Position numbers and translations under genes: made by a program | Notes under the pieces: model-generated | Database searches by the model: none | What the model was told of the DNA's origin: nothing | The model's input: only the letters and a program-made list of their open reading frames with translations | Assembly: GCF_014269285.1 (NCBI RefSeq) | Contig: NZ_JACOAF010000041.1 | Location: forward strand, 333,086-397,085 | DNA length: 64,000 bases | Source of the DNA: Rufibacter sediminis | GTDB taxonomy: Bacteria; Bacteroidota; Bacteroidia; Cytophagales; Hymenobacteraceae | Reading direction: 5' to 3' | Part shown: piece after piece, positions 1-7,961 of the stretch | How positions within the stretch are numbered: position 1 is the stretch's first letter | Layout of the letters: each line of letters opens with the position of its first letter

Positions 1-287
1 AGGGCTGATCCTGGCCCTGCCCGCCTGTCGGCACAAGTTGTCCAAGACACATTCCCTGCTCACCCCCAGCAGCGCCTCGATGTCGCGCATGCCGTCGTTG
101 CGCTCCGAAAGCCGCGATATCATCTGCTTTGGGCAGGATGAGCACCCTTGTAACTCTAGGAGGCCTGGAACTGCTTTTTTCAGGATCGGCACAGCAGGTT
201 CTGCGAGCCGTTCTTTTTCTTCCCGTTTTTCACAACCTTACTACTCTGGCAGCGGGGACAGTTTACTTTGATGAGGACTTCGAACAT
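1..287 (-). pseudogene. IS1-family first ORF (InsA-like), degraded, cut by window edge
   Basis: Reading the minus strand from an ATG at 287 gives a zinc-finger-like start (VNCPRCQSSKVVKNG, then QNLLCRS) typical of InsA of IS1 elements. The fourth zinc cysteine codon is replaced by TGA at 180-182. After KKQFQ the frame shifts, and a second frame carries CPKQMISRLSERNDGMRD followed by IEALLGVSRECVLDNLCRQ, resembling the helix-turn-helix half of InsA (SLERNNGIRD, VLHVSRNTVL). Stop codons plus a frameshift indicate a dead copy. The rest lies outside the window. The minus strand reading GGTAGTGGTTTATAAAG from 348 could be the outer inverted repeat, but no partner end is visible. The family call rests on residue pattern only. 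Confidence 0.6.
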
Positions 288-407
288 TCCATCATTTTAA
301 ACACTCCGCTGCCAGCTTTTATCCCATCATACTTTATAAACCACTACCAAATTAATAAATGAGGAATGGTTTTGAGTTAGTGCCTACCCACTGGCAAAAG
401 CGATTTT

Positions 408-443
408 GTTTTGGAGCAATTTTTATGAAAACGGCCCATAAAC
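408..443. repeat. 36-bp palindromic element, copy 1
   Basis: Diverged copy (GTTTTGGAGC arm, ATGAAAACGG core, ending ATAAAC) between the IS1 remnant and the response-regulator gene. The 350-529 gap holds nothing else I can identify. Confidence 0.6.
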
Positions 444-529
444 GAAAGCCTCCGATTCCTATGTGTGTGAATATGACTGTGTGCGGTGCTTGCCAGAATA
501 GCGCATCAGCACATTAACTCATTAGCACA

Positions 530-1204
530 TTAAATAGTTAACCGATACCCTACGCCGCGGACGGTTTCCAGCCAGTCAGTGGTGGCGAAGGAGGAGAGTT
601 TCTTGCGGAGGTTTTTGATGTGCACATCAATGTAGTTGGAGTCATAGTCATCTTCCAGGATGTTGCCCCAGATGTGCTCGGTGAGTTGCAGGCGCGTTAA
701 GATGCGGTTCTTGTGCAGCAGCAGGTAATGCAGAATGTCAAACTCTTTCTTGGTGAGCACAATCTCCTGCGCGCCAAACGTGACCCGGCGCGTGCTGCTG
801 TCTATCTCAAACCCGTGAAAAGCCACGCTAGACGATTTCAGCTTGAATTTGCGGCGCAGCACGGCTTGCATGCGGGCCTGCAATTCCAGTAGAGAGAACG
901 GCTTGGGTAAATAATCATCGGCCCCCAGCCCTAAGCCTTTGATGCGGTCTTCCAGGGCACCGCGCGCGGTCAGGATGATAATGGCCGGATCATGGTCAAT
1001 GGCTTTGATTTCCTTGAGCAGGTCCAGGCCGTCATAGTCGGGGAGGCCCAGGTCCAGCAGGATGAAGTCATAGCGGTTCACGGCAATTTTCTCGGAAGCT
1101 TCGCGTCCGTTGGAAGCCCAGTCGCAGATGTAGTGTTCCTGCGCCAGAAAGTGCATCAGCTCCGTAGCCAGACTGGTTTCGTCCTCTACAATCAGGATGT
1201 GCAT
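530..1204 (-). CDS. OmpR/PhoB-family response regulator
   Basis: A 224-residue two-domain DNA-binding response regulator. The receiver domain (about 1-115) has the acidic pair E7/D8, phosphoacceptor D51 in LLDLGLPD, T79 and K101 in LPKPF. The C-terminal winged helix (about 128-222) ends in TVRGVGYRLTI, typical of OmpR/PhoB effectors. It starts 24 bp after the stop of the upstream outer-membrane protein gene, so the two are probably co-transcribed. No sensor kinase partner lies in the window. It is a reasonable candidate regulator for the neighbouring secreted-protein genes, one of which has an 11-bp direct repeat over its promoter. Family is certain; target and signal are unknown. Confidence 0.93.
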   Translation of the reverse strand: MHILIVEDETSLATELMHFLAQEHYICDWASNGREASEKIAVNRYDFILLDLGLPDYDGLDLLKEIKAIDHDPAIIILTARGALEDRIKGLGLGADDYLPKPFSLLELQARMQAVLRRKFKLKSSSVAFHGFEIDSSTRRVTFGAQEIVLTKKEFDILHYLLLHKNRILTRLQLTEHIWGNILEDDYDSNYIDVHIKNLRKKLSSFATTDWLETVRGVGYRLTI

Positions 1205-1228
1205 AGGGTGGGGTGGTTTTGTAGCGGG

Positions 1229-2137
1229 TTAAAAGGTATAGCCGAGGTTAAGCGACACAAAGGATTGGGCTTTGGACTCATCGCCCTCCAGCCGGTTCAC
1301 CGGCAGCGAAAAGCGGTAAGCAGGCTCAATGTCCACGTTGTACAGGCTGAACACCAGCGGCACCGTAATGGAATAATTGAGCACTTTGAACCGTCGGTTG
1401 ATCTCGGTGGTGGTCGTGGTAGTGGTGCCGCCGTTTCCTTTTCCGTTCCCGTTGCCTTTTCCGTTGCCGGGTTTTAAAGGGTCCAACACCGTTCCCAGGC
1501 CGTTTTTCTTTTTCTGGGTCTCTACGGTGTAGGTCTCGGCAAACTCCTGGGTACCGGCAATGATGCTGAATTTAGGGTCTATGCCCACCGGGTTCTTGCC
1601 TTTCCAGAGGTTTTGCAGCGGAATATAGCGCGAGTTGTCCAGCACGGTGAAAAGGTCGCTGCTGCCCCCGAAGATGTAACTGGCGGTGAGGCCAGTCAGG
1701 AGGTATTTCCAGTCCAGGGAGCCCGAGGCGGTGAGCGCATTGGAAGTCACGGATTTCACCATGGGCGTGTTGGGGCCGAAAAAGAACCGCGAATAACTCA
1801 CCAGGCCGTTGAACCGTTCGCCTACGTTGAAACTGTAGCCTGCCGTGACATCGGTCTCGTCAATGAAGTCTTCGGTGTCAAACAACTGGTAAGACATGGC
1901 CGAGATGAATAGCCCCGAGGTGTGGGTATAGGTCAGGGAGGCGGCCACGTACGGGTACTGGGTAGCGGTATTTCGCCCGAAAAAGGAAGCGTTATTGGCC
2001 GTTTCCAGCCCTACCGTCCAGAGGCCTTGCCGGGCCGTATCCTGGGCGGCTGCGGGAGAGGGCTCCAGATGGGTGGCGAAGGCAGCCGGAGCAATCCAGA
2101 TAAGCAGCAGAAAACAGAATCCAAGCGGTTTTTTCAT
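1229..2137 (-). CDS. Predicted outer-membrane beta-barrel protein
   Basis: A 302-residue protein with a signal peptide (about 1-21, ending AAFA) followed by alternating hydrophobic/aromatic strands and a C-terminal aromatic residue (SLNLGYTF), the usual signature of an outer-membrane barrel. Residues about 222-246 are a low-complexity insert (GNGKGNGNGKGNGG followed by a run of seven threonines), probably a surface loop or linker. I do not recognise a specific family. It lies directly upstream of the response-regulator gene on the same strand, so it may share its transcript and regulation. The location is inferred from sequence character only; a function is not suggested by any motif. Confidence 0.75.
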   Translation of the reverse strand: MKKPLGFCFLLLIWIAPAAFATHLEPSPAAAQDTARQGLWTVGLETANNASFFGRNTATQYPYVAASLTYTHTSGLFISAMSYQLFDTEDFIDETDVTAGYSFNVGERFNGLVSYSRFFFGPNTPMVKSVTSNALTASGSLDWKYLLTGLTASYIFGGSSDLFTVLDNSRYIPLQNLWKGKNPVGIDPKFSIIAGTQEFAETYTVETQKKKNGLGTVLDPLKPGNGKGNGNGKGNGGTTTTTTTEINRRFKVLNYSITVPLVFSLYNVDIEPAYRFSLPVNRLEGDESKAQSFVSLNLGYTF

Positions 2138-2228
2138 CTGAGTGGAGAGATAACGTAGAGTAGCGAATTTGTTTATCTGGCACTAGGACAGAAAACAAAA
2201 ATAGGTACTTTCTGGGAAGGCTACGCCA

Positions 2229-2747
2229 TTAGTGCTTGCCTACTTTGATGCGACCGGCGTTCACTTTTACCGGCTTGGCGGCTTTCATGGCTTTGGCAGC
2301 ATTGCCACTGGCTTTCACGGCACTGCCAGCAGCTCCTCTGACCGGGCGGGCAGCACTCTGCGGCCGGGCGGCGGAAGCCCGGGAGTGGGTCACGTCCAGA
2401 TCTGCCCGGTCAGCAGACACCTTCCGGGGTTTTTCCTGGCGACGGGCGGTCGCTACTTCTTTTACCTCCTGCTTTCCTTTTTTAGGCTGGGCATCGCTTT
2501 CGCCTTTCTTCGCCTTCCGGGGTCTGTCCTGCCCGAAGAGGTCAAGGTTTTCCGGCGCAGCCGTGGTTGATTCTAACGGTTCCACAGACATCGGAACGGC
2601 CAGATTCTTTTCTGACGAAGCCGCTGCTGTCAGGTAAAGGCCAGTCTCGCTGCCTGAAACGGTGTTCAGGTTTTGAATTGAAAGCGGTTTGGCGTATGCC
2701 GCTGCGGTGAAGAAGGTGGCCGCAATGCTTAAGAGAATTATTTTCAT
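2229..2747 (-). CDS. Secreted basic protein with PVKVNAG tail
   Basis: A 172-residue protein with a signal peptide (about 1-19, ending AAAYA). The mature part is rich in Lys, Arg and Ala and has no folded-domain signature, so it is probably disordered. Its C-terminus, KPVKVNAGRIKVGKH, matches the end of the neighbouring 236-residue protein (KPVKVNAGANLKAGK), although the bodies differ. A TAGCTTTG box at 2780-2787 lies about 33 bp upstream of the start. The role is unknown. Small basic periplasmic proteins under two-component control, such as E. coli Asr, are an analogy and not a homology claim. Confidence 0.75.
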   Translation of the reverse strand: MKIILLSIAATFFTAAAYAKPLSIQNLNTVSGSETGLYLTAAASSEKNLAVPMSVEPLESTTAAPENLDLFGQDRPRKAKKGESDAQPKKGKQEVKEVATARRQEKPRKVSADRADLDVTHSRASAARPQSAARPVRGAAGSAVKASGNAAKAMKAAKPVKVNAGRIKVGKH

Positions 2748-2779
2748 ATAAAGTTAGCGCAATCCGGATAAAGATACTT

Positions 2780-2787
2780 CAAAGCTA
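2780..2787 (-). promoter_or_regulatory. Candidate -7 promoter box
   Basis: Minus strand TAGCTTTG fits the Bacteroidota TAnnTTTG element about 33 bp upstream of the secreted basic protein gene. No clear -33 TTG is seen at the usual distance. Confidence 0.4.
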
Positions 2788-2863
2788 CTATGCAAAGAGG
2801 AAGTGTGGGGTAATAATTCCCGTGCTGTTCCAACTATTGTAGTAGACAGGGATTTCCTTTGAT

Positions 2864-2899
2864 GGTTTAGGAGTGTTTCGCAAAAAAGAGGCCAAAAAC
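2864..2899. repeat. 36-bp palindromic element, copy 2
   Basis: Copy with arms GGTTTAGGAG and GAGGCCAAAAAC, in the gap between the 172-residue secreted protein and the 39-residue peptide gene. Confidence 0.7.
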
Positions 2900-2945
2900 A
2901 GTACTGCTTTGAAAGCCTCGGGTGTTTTCAGGAAACAAGGTTAGG

Positions 2946-3065
2946 TTACTGGACCGAACAGGCAAAAGTGCCTCCCTGCGGCTGACGGAGGGCCGTGCCA
3001 TAGGCGGGGGAAGAGGAAGCCAGTAAACCATTGAAGACAAAGCAAAGGCTGATGAATACTTTCAT
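2946..3065 (-). CDS. Small secreted peptide, 39 aa
   Basis: A short open frame (39 codons plus TAA) starts with a signal-peptide-like segment, MKVFISLCFVFNGLLASSSP, followed by a short tail ending TFACSVQ. The single tail cysteine is notable. It lies in the same orientation between two secreted basic-protein genes, just downstream of a strong hairpin that ends the upstream gene. The coding call rests on start, signal-like segment and context; the frame is too short for codon statistics. It could be a secreted peptide or a chance frame. Confidence 0.45.
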   Translation of the reverse strand: MKVFISLCFVFNGLLASSSPAYGTALRQPQGGTFACSVQ

Positions 3066-3094
3066 GGTGATGTGTGTGTTAGGTGAGGAAAAGT

Positions 3095-3126
3095 TCAGCG
3101 GCCGCTGCCTGCACAGCGGCCGCTGA
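3095..3126 (-). terminator. Intrinsic terminator or attenuator hairpin
   Basis: A perfect 13-bp stem (TCAGCGGCCGCTG paired with CAGCGGCCGCTGA, 6-nt loop) is followed on the minus strand by ACTTTTCC. It sits between the 236-residue secreted protein gene and the 39-residue peptide gene. Confidence 0.65.
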
Positions 3127-3146
3127 GGTAGAATTGGATTGGAATA

Positions 3147-3857
3147 TTATTTACCTGCTTTCAGGTTGGCTCCGGCGTTCACTTTCACGGGTTTCACTCC
3201 TTTGGCGGAAGCTCCGGTGGTGACTTTGGTGTGACGGCGGGCACTGGAGGTACGGGTTTTGGCAGTTACGCTGGTTTCGGTCTCAATTCTGCCGGCGCGC
3301 TGGCGTTTCTCAGAGGCGGCTTGTTTGACCAACTGGCCTTTCTCTTGGCCGGTAACCTCGGTTTCCTTCGCCACGGTGCTGACGGTTTCGCCGTGGTTAT
3401 CATGGTCCGGGCGGGCGGCTTTCAGGTTTGCGTTGGATTTTACTTTCGCTTCTGCCTCGGTCTGCGTCACTTTTTTGCGGGCTTTAGCCTTCTGTTCGGC
3501 TCTCTTTTGAGCGGCGGCCTCCAAACCTTCCTGTGTCTGGGATTTCGCTGCGGCTTTGCGGGTTTTGGTTTCCTCTTTCCTGGTGAGGGCGGCCTCCCGC
3601 TGCGAGGTTTCCTCGTCTTTCAGCGATTTGGTGGTTTTCTCTTTCTTCTCCTTGGTTTTCTCAACTTTCGCCTTGGCTACTTCGCGTACGGTTTCTCCTT
3701 TGCCGGAGGCATCGGCGGTGAGCTCGGTGTGGGCCGTGCTGCTGACGGTGGTGCCGTGGGTGGTTTGGGTTTTAGGTTCCTGAGAGGTAGAAGTGGTCTG
3801 GGCGAAAGAAGTGCCGGCTACTAAAAAAGCGGCAACTATGAAGGCTAGTTTTTTCAT
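3147..3857 (-). CDS. Secreted Lys/Thr/Ala-rich protein with PVKVNAG tail
   Basis: A 236-residue protein with a signal peptide (about 1-19, ending GTSFA) and a long, strongly charged, repetitive mature region, for example KAKVEKTKEKKEKTTKSLKD, likely helical or disordered. An internal echo, GETVREVAK near 53 and GETVSTVAK near 155, suggests an old duplication. The C-terminus KPVKVNAGANLKAGK matches that of the 172-residue neighbour. Its promoter carries an 11-bp direct repeat immediately upstream of a TAGTTTTG box, consistent with activation by an OmpR/PhoB-type regulator. No known domain is recognised; the function is unknown. Confidence 0.75.
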   Translation of the reverse strand: MKKLAFIVAAFLVAGTSFAQTTSTSQEPKTQTTHGTTVSSTAHTELTADASGKGETVREVAKAKVEKTKEKKEKTTKSLKDEETSQREAALTRKEETKTRKAAAKSQTQEGLEAAAQKRAEQKAKARKKVTQTEAEAKVKSNANLKAARPDHDNHGETVSTVAKETEVTGQEKGQLVKQAASEKRQRAGRIETETSVTAKTRTSSARRHTKVTTGASAKGVKPVKVNAGANLKAGK

Positions 3858-3888
3858 GTCAGTAGGGCGTTATTAATGGTTACTGCGT

Positions 3889-3925
3889 CAAAACTATTTT
3901 GTCAAGATGAAGAGAAGATGAAGAA
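3889..3925 (-). promoter_or_regulatory. Candidate activator-dependent promoter with 11-bp direct repeats
   Basis: On the minus strand TAGTTTTG (3889-3896) matches the TAnnTTTG element about 31 bp from the start codon. Two tandem 11-mers, plus-strand AAGATGAAGAG (3904-3914) and AAGATGAAGAA (3915-3925), occupy the place where a -33 TTG would be. Direct repeats at one-helical-turn spacing are typical of OmpR/PhoB-family sites, and such a regulator is encoded 2.7 kb away. Binding is inferred. Confidence 0.5.
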
Positions 3926-3978
3926 ATGCCTTCAGAAAAAATTTTTTTCAAATTTTTTCTGAAAAGCCGGTATCCGGC

Positions 3979-4014
3979 GTTTAGTGGCTGTTTTGGGTAA
4001 ATCATGCTGAAAAC
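3979..4014. repeat. 36-bp palindromic element, decayed copy 3
   Basis: Ungapped 36-mer (GTTTAGTGGC ... CTGAAAAC) matching the consensus at roughly 26 positions, in the divergent gap between the secreted protein and the lipoprotein gene. Confidence 0.4.
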
Positions 4015-4080
4015 CGAAGTTGTGTCTCTTCTGACTATTGGTGAACTTTAGACGTTTATCTATTTGCTGCTTTCGTCTAT

Positions 4081-4653
4081 ATGAAGATAATCCCCCGCTT
4101 CCTTTTGCTGTTGATGGCCGTTTGCACCTGGCTTATGTTTGGTTGCGACCAAGAAGAGGACGATCCCGCCTCCGATCTTGCCTTGCTGTATGGCAAATGG
4201 AAAGTGGTGCGGCACGAAGGAAAACCTCTCCTGACCGCCGGGCGACCAGCTCCTGTTGGCCCTTTCTATAAGCAGCCGTTTCAGATTGAAGGGGGAGACA
4301 GCCTGTTCTGGCAGTTTCACCAAGACAATCTGTTAACTGTCACCGATCCGTACATGCCTCTGATTACCGCACAAATGGGGGTGGGAGAGATCGTGAATAG
4401 CGACAGCGTTTCCTTTGACATGCGTGAACGGCCTTTTCAATGGACTTATAACCATGGCCTTCTGGAATTGCAGGAGCGTTCGCCCAGGTCCAGGTTTGTG
4501 GTAGGAGGGCAGTATAAAATAGAGCAACTGACCAATGACTCTCTGGTGCTGGAACATTACTCAGCCCTACATAATAACAACGGAACTGTGCTGCCTTACC
4601 CCGTCCGGCAAAAGACCTTTACGTACAAAGTGCGGTTGGCGCGCCTCCGCTAG
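4081..4653 (+). CDS. Lipocalin-like lipoprotein
   Basis: A 190-residue protein with a hydrophobic leader and lipobox (LMFGC, Cys 22), followed by an acidic spacer DQEEDDP, as in Bacteroidota lipoproteins. The body starts LLYGKWKVV, the GxW-like opening of small lipocalin-like domains in this phylum, and continues with alternating strands (LFWQF, FQWTYNHGLLELQE, SLVLEHY). It is a single gene with a hairpin terminator just downstream. The lipoprotein call is firm; the lipocalin-like fold is inferred from length and the GKWK opening. The ligand is unknown. Confidence 0.75.
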   Translation: MKIIPRFLLLLMAVCTWLMFGCDQEEDDPASDLALLYGKWKVVRHEGKPLLTAGRPAPVGPFYKQPFQIEGGDSLFWQFHQDNLLTVTDPYMPLITAQMGVGEIVNSDSVSFDMRERPFQWTYNHGLLELQERSPRSRFVVGGQYKIEQLTNDSLVLEHYSALHNNNGTVLPYPVRQKTFTYKVRLARLR

Positions 4654-4658
4654 GTGCT

Positions 4659-4694
4659 ACTTTAGACCGGTTTTTCGAAAAACAGGCCCAAAAC
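4659..4694. repeat. 36-bp palindromic element, copy 4
   Basis: Starts 6 bp after the lipoprotein stop codon. The centre GGTTTTTCGAAAAACAGG is nearly self-complementary and the right arm GGCCCAAAAC runs directly into a terminator stem. Confidence 0.75.
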
Positions 4695-4732
4695 AGAAAA
4701 GCCGCTCTTTGGTAGAAGAGCGGCTTTTCTGT
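4693..4732. terminator. Bidirectional intrinsic terminator
   Basis: A 17-bp perfect stem (ACAGAAAAGCCGCTCTT with its complement, 6-nt loop) lies between convergent genes, with A- and T-rich outer arms serving both strands. Confidence 0.85.
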
Positions 4733-4747
4733 TTGGAGAGTAATCCC

Positions 4748-6619
4748 TTACAATACCTTCACTTTCAGATAAGAAGGTTGCTGGGCATTGTGGTACACGC
4801 GGTGCGTGGCTTTCTGAAAATCCTCGTCTTTGGCTTCGTAGATATTAGGCACAAACTTCTGCGGATTGCGGTCTACGAGCGGGAACCACGTGCTCTGCAC
4901 CTGCACCATGATGCGGTGGCCTTTCTTGAAGGTATGCAGCACATCCTGCAGGGGCACGTTTACGGTGGTCACCTGGTTGGGGGTGAACGGCTCGGGTTTC
5001 TCGTAGCTGTTTCTAAAGCGGCCACGCAACACCTCGCTGCGCACCATCTGCTGGTAACCGCCCATTTTCACGCTGGCCGGGTTGTGCGCATTTTGGCGGG
5101 CGGTGTCTGGGTACACGTCAATCAGTTTCACCACCCAGTCAGCGTCTGAGCCGGTGGTGGAGATGTTCAAGGCCGATAGGATTTCGCCCGCCAGGGTGAT
5201 GTCTTCGGTCAGGACATCGGTTTGGTACACCAGCACATCCGGCCGACGGCTGGCGAACCGCTGGTCATCGGTCATGTACTCGCGGGTCATGCCGGTGGTG
5301 GTTTCCTCAGAGAAGGGAACCGGTTTGGCGGGGTCACTGATGAACTCGTCAAAGCCGGAGCCGCCCGCAGCCGGTTTCTCGAAGCTGAGTTTACCGTTCG
5401 CCCCGAAGTACAACAGCCGCTCCTGGGTGTTTTTAGGCGGCCAGGCGGCAAACTCCCGCCACTGGTTTGCGCCGGTGTTAAACATGTAAGCCTCTGGTAA
5501 AGCCGGTTTGCCTTTGCCATTTTCTTTGAGGTAGTGGCGGAAGAACTTGGCTTCAATGTTAGGCCGATAGAACTCAGACGTGTTCTGCCGGAAAGAAACC
5601 TTCCCCAGGTTTTCGCCCGCAGAACGCGACCAGCCACCGTGGAACCAAGGCCCCATCACGAGGGTGTTGTACGCATTGGGGTTGTTTTTCTCAATGGTCT
5701 TGTACGTTTCCAGTGCCCCGAACAGGTTTTCGGCGTCAAACCAGCCCCCTACCACCATCACAGCGGGTTTGATGTTCTTGAGGTGCGGCCGGATGTTCAT
5801 GGCTTGCCAGAAGGCGTCATAGTTGGGGTGCTGCACCATGTCGTTCCAGAACGACACGTTGTTTTTCAGGTACTTCGCGTTGGCGTTGGGCAAGGCTCCC
5901 ATGCGCAGGAAGAAATCATAGCCGTCTGGGGTGCCGTGGTCAAAGCGCGGGGCTCCCGTGGGCGAGGGCTGCGGCCGAGGTTGCCCGAAAGAGGCCAGGA
6001 AGTTGAAGGCGTGCGGCAAAAAGAACGCACCGTGGTGGTGGAAATCGTCCCAGAACCAATCGGTGACCGGAGCCTGGGGCGAGGCGGCTTTCAGGGCCGG
6101 GTGATTGCTGAGCAAGCCCACCGTGGTGTAGTAACCGGGATAAGAGATGCCCCACTGGCCCACGCGACCGTTGTTGTTGGGCACGTTCTTCACGAGCCAG
6201 GCAATGGCGTCATAGGTATCGGTGCTCTCGTCCACGTCCTTCTTGCCCTTTTTGGCGATGATGGGCTTCATGTTGATGAACTCGCCTTCGCTCATGTACT
6301 TACCGCGCACATCCTGGTAGGCGAAAATGTACCCCTCGCGCAGCATGTCTGAAGACGGCCCGATGCTGGTTTTGTACTTGTCCGCCCCGTACGGTCCTAC
6401 CGAGTAGGGCGTGCGGCTGAGCATGATGGGGTACTTCTGGCTTTTGTCTTTGGGCGCATACACCACGGTAAACAGCTTGGTGCCGTCCCGCATGGCAATC
6501 TGGTGTTCCGTTTTGGTGTAGTTTTCCCGAATGTAGGCTGAATCTGAAAGGGTTTGGGCAGCGGCAAGCGAGGGCCAGAGCAGAACCAGCAAGAGCCATT
6601 GCCAGAGGTTTGATTTCAT
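4748..6619 (-). CDS. CocE/NonD (S15) family hydrolase, secreted
   Basis: A 623-residue alpha/beta hydrolase of the CocE/X-Pro dipeptidyl-peptidase (S15) group, which includes acylases and cocaine-esterase-like enzymes. I chose the ATG at 6619 because it begins a clean signal peptide (MKSNLWQWLLLVLLWPSLAA, then AQ); the open frame extends 20 codons further upstream. The nucleophile motif GQWGISYPGYYT (G-x-S-Y-x-G) is present, and VMGPWFHGGW probably carries the catalytic His. The C-terminal part has the beta-rich PepX-type domain, with PLQDVLHTFKKGHRIMVQV. Export is inferred from the signal. The substrate (amide or ester, possibly peptide) is not determined. Monocistronic. Confidence 0.88.
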   Translation of the reverse strand: MKSNLWQWLLLVLLWPSLAAAQTLSDSAYIRENYTKTEHQIAMRDGTKLFTVVYAPKDKSQKYPIMLSRTPYSVGPYGADKYKTSIGPSSDMLREGYIFAYQDVRGKYMSEGEFINMKPIIAKKGKKDVDESTDTYDAIAWLVKNVPNNNGRVGQWGISYPGYYTTVGLLSNHPALKAASPQAPVTDWFWDDFHHHGAFFLPHAFNFLASFGQPRPQPSPTGAPRFDHGTPDGYDFFLRMGALPNANAKYLKNNVSFWNDMVQHPNYDAFWQAMNIRPHLKNIKPAVMVVGGWFDAENLFGALETYKTIEKNNPNAYNTLVMGPWFHGGWSRSAGENLGKVSFRQNTSEFYRPNIEAKFFRHYLKENGKGKPALPEAYMFNTGANQWREFAAWPPKNTQERLLYFGANGKLSFEKPAAGGSGFDEFISDPAKPVPFSEETTTGMTREYMTDDQRFASRRPDVLVYQTDVLTEDITLAGEILSALNISTTGSDADWVVKLIDVYPDTARQNAHNPASVKMGGYQQMVRSEVLRGRFRNSYEKPEPFTPNQVTTVNVPLQDVLHTFKKGHRIMVQVQSTWFPLVDRNPQKFVPNIYEAKDEDFQKATHRVYHNAQQPSYLKVKVL

Positions 6620-6684
6620 AAGTAGTGTGTTTGTATCGTTTGGAGCAAGCAAAATAGAGAATTCAGCGCCAGCAGACAACCTTT

Positions 6685-6720
6685 GTTTCGGGGCTGCTTT
6701 TCAGAAAAGAGCCTTAAAAC
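6685..6720. repeat. 36-bp palindromic element, copy 5
   Basis: Arms GTTTCGGGGC and GAGCCTTAAAAC around CTTTTCAGAAAAG, upstream of the hydrolase gene. Confidence 0.75.
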
Positions 6721-6782
6721 AGAGATTGTAGGCGCGGCGAGGTCCACGGCAAGATAGAGAGGGAAGCCAGGAAGATCTCTGC

Positions 6783-6818
6783 GTTTTTAGCCTGCTTTCA
6801 GGAAAGGCACACAAAAAA
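6783..6818. repeat. 36-bp palindromic element, copy 6
   Basis: Arms GTTTTTAGCC and ACACAAAAAA around GCTTTCAGGAAAGG. Its right end overlaps the terminator of the downstream lipoprotein gene. Confidence 0.6.
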
Positions 6819-6840
6819 GGCCTGGAAAGCCAGGCCTTTT
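6815..6840 (-). terminator. Intrinsic terminator
   Basis: A perfect 11-bp stem AAAAGGCCTGG/CCAGGCCTTTT with loop AAAG, followed by T residues on the minus strand, 25 bp after the RHS-like lipoprotein gene. Confidence 0.8.
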
Positions 6841-6864
6841 AGAGTTAGACGAACAGTGTGCTTG

Positions 6865-7674
6865 TTATTGGCAGGCATACTCCACATTGGAAACGGTGGT
6901 GGTGCCGCTTTTCGTTTTGCTGGTGATCTTGGTAGGATATCCGCTGGAGTTGTACTCATACGTATTGGTGTAGGATTCCTCCTGATTCACGGTGCTCCCG
7001 GTTTTAGCCTCGGCGGTCAGCACGTTGTTGGTGCTGGGCGGGGCAATAAACAAGCCGGTTAACAGCGACTGAAAGGAAGCCGCCATGTTCTTCTTGTCAT
7101 CATAAGTGTAGGTAGTGGTGGAAGACGGCGTGGTGGCGTTAGGCAGGAATTCTTTCTCGGAGATCACGTTGCCTTTGCTGTCGTACTCAAACTTGGCGGT
7201 ACCCATTGGCAGCACCAAAGGCGAACCCTCAGGCTCTTCTGAAGGCATCACCACAAAGCGCTCTGCGGAGATCACTTTCTTGGCAGAGTTATATTCATAG
7301 GTGATCAGCATGGCGGCTCCTTCTACGCCGGCTTCTCCGCTGATGTCCTCAGACTGCATGTACATGCCATCTGGTAATTTGCTTGTGTTGCCATCTTCGT
7401 ACACGTACTCAATGGAGCCTTCCGGGAACTCCAGCGCCGTAGGTTGGCCGTTGGAACCATAGGTGACCGTGATCTGGCCCAGTTCTTCATCCGTGAAGGA
7501 GGCGATGCGGTCATTGGCGTACGTGAAGGTAGAAGTGCCCTCCGTGCCGGTAATTTTAGTGATTCTGCAGTCAGAGGCAATGGGGGTTGGATCAGATTCA
7601 TCGTCCTCAGAGCAGGAGGCGAATACCAGTAAAGAAAGAGCGAAGAAGATAGTGGGTAATTTAATGAATTTCAT
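6865..7674 (-). CDS. Lipoprotein with RHS/YD-like repeats
   Basis: A 269-residue protein. The ATG at 7674 is preferred over an upstream in-frame Met because it starts a clean lipoprotein signal (MKFIKLPTIFFALSLLVFAS then Cys 20) followed by EDDESD. The body contains spaced beta-hairpin units with the Y-x-Y/YD look of RHS-type repeats: FTYANDRIASF, FEYDSKGNVISEKEF, TYTYDDKKNMAASF and NTYEYNSSGYPTKITSKT. Such proteins are common, poorly characterised surface lipoproteins in Bacteroidota. No catalytic motif is visible. A hairpin terminator follows directly. The function is unknown. Confidence 0.75.
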   Translation of the reverse strand: MKFIKLPTIFFALSLLVFASCSEDDESDPTPIASDCRITKITGTEGTSTFTYANDRIASFTDEELGQITVTYGSNGQPTALEFPEGSIEYVYEDGNTSKLPDGMYMQSEDISGEAGVEGAAMLITYEYNSAKKVISAERFVVMPSEEPEGSPLVLPMGTAKFEYDSKGNVISEKEFLPNATTPSSTTTYTYDDKKNMAASFQSLLTGLFIAPPSTNNVLTAEAKTGSTVNQEESYTNTYEYNSSGYPTKITSKTKSGTTTVSNVEYACQ

Positions 7675-7961
7675 GATGCGGTAGAATAAGTTGATACTTC
7701 GGTTCAAGTGAAAGATGGAATGCAAAGCGCTTTTGTGCATTTTCAAAAGTATAGACACAGGTACCTCGCTTTACCCCTAATCCAACCCCAACTTTTTTTA
7801 ATGATATTTTTCTGTAGCTACATGTTCTGCTGAGAGGACATCCCGGAAACTGAAAAGGAAAGCACTGATAATCTGCTTGCCAGCATCAGTTTCACCAGGC
7901 ACCCGCAGTACAGAGGGCTTTCTGGTGAGTTTGGTGTCTCTGTCCGGAAAAGAAGGGGTAT

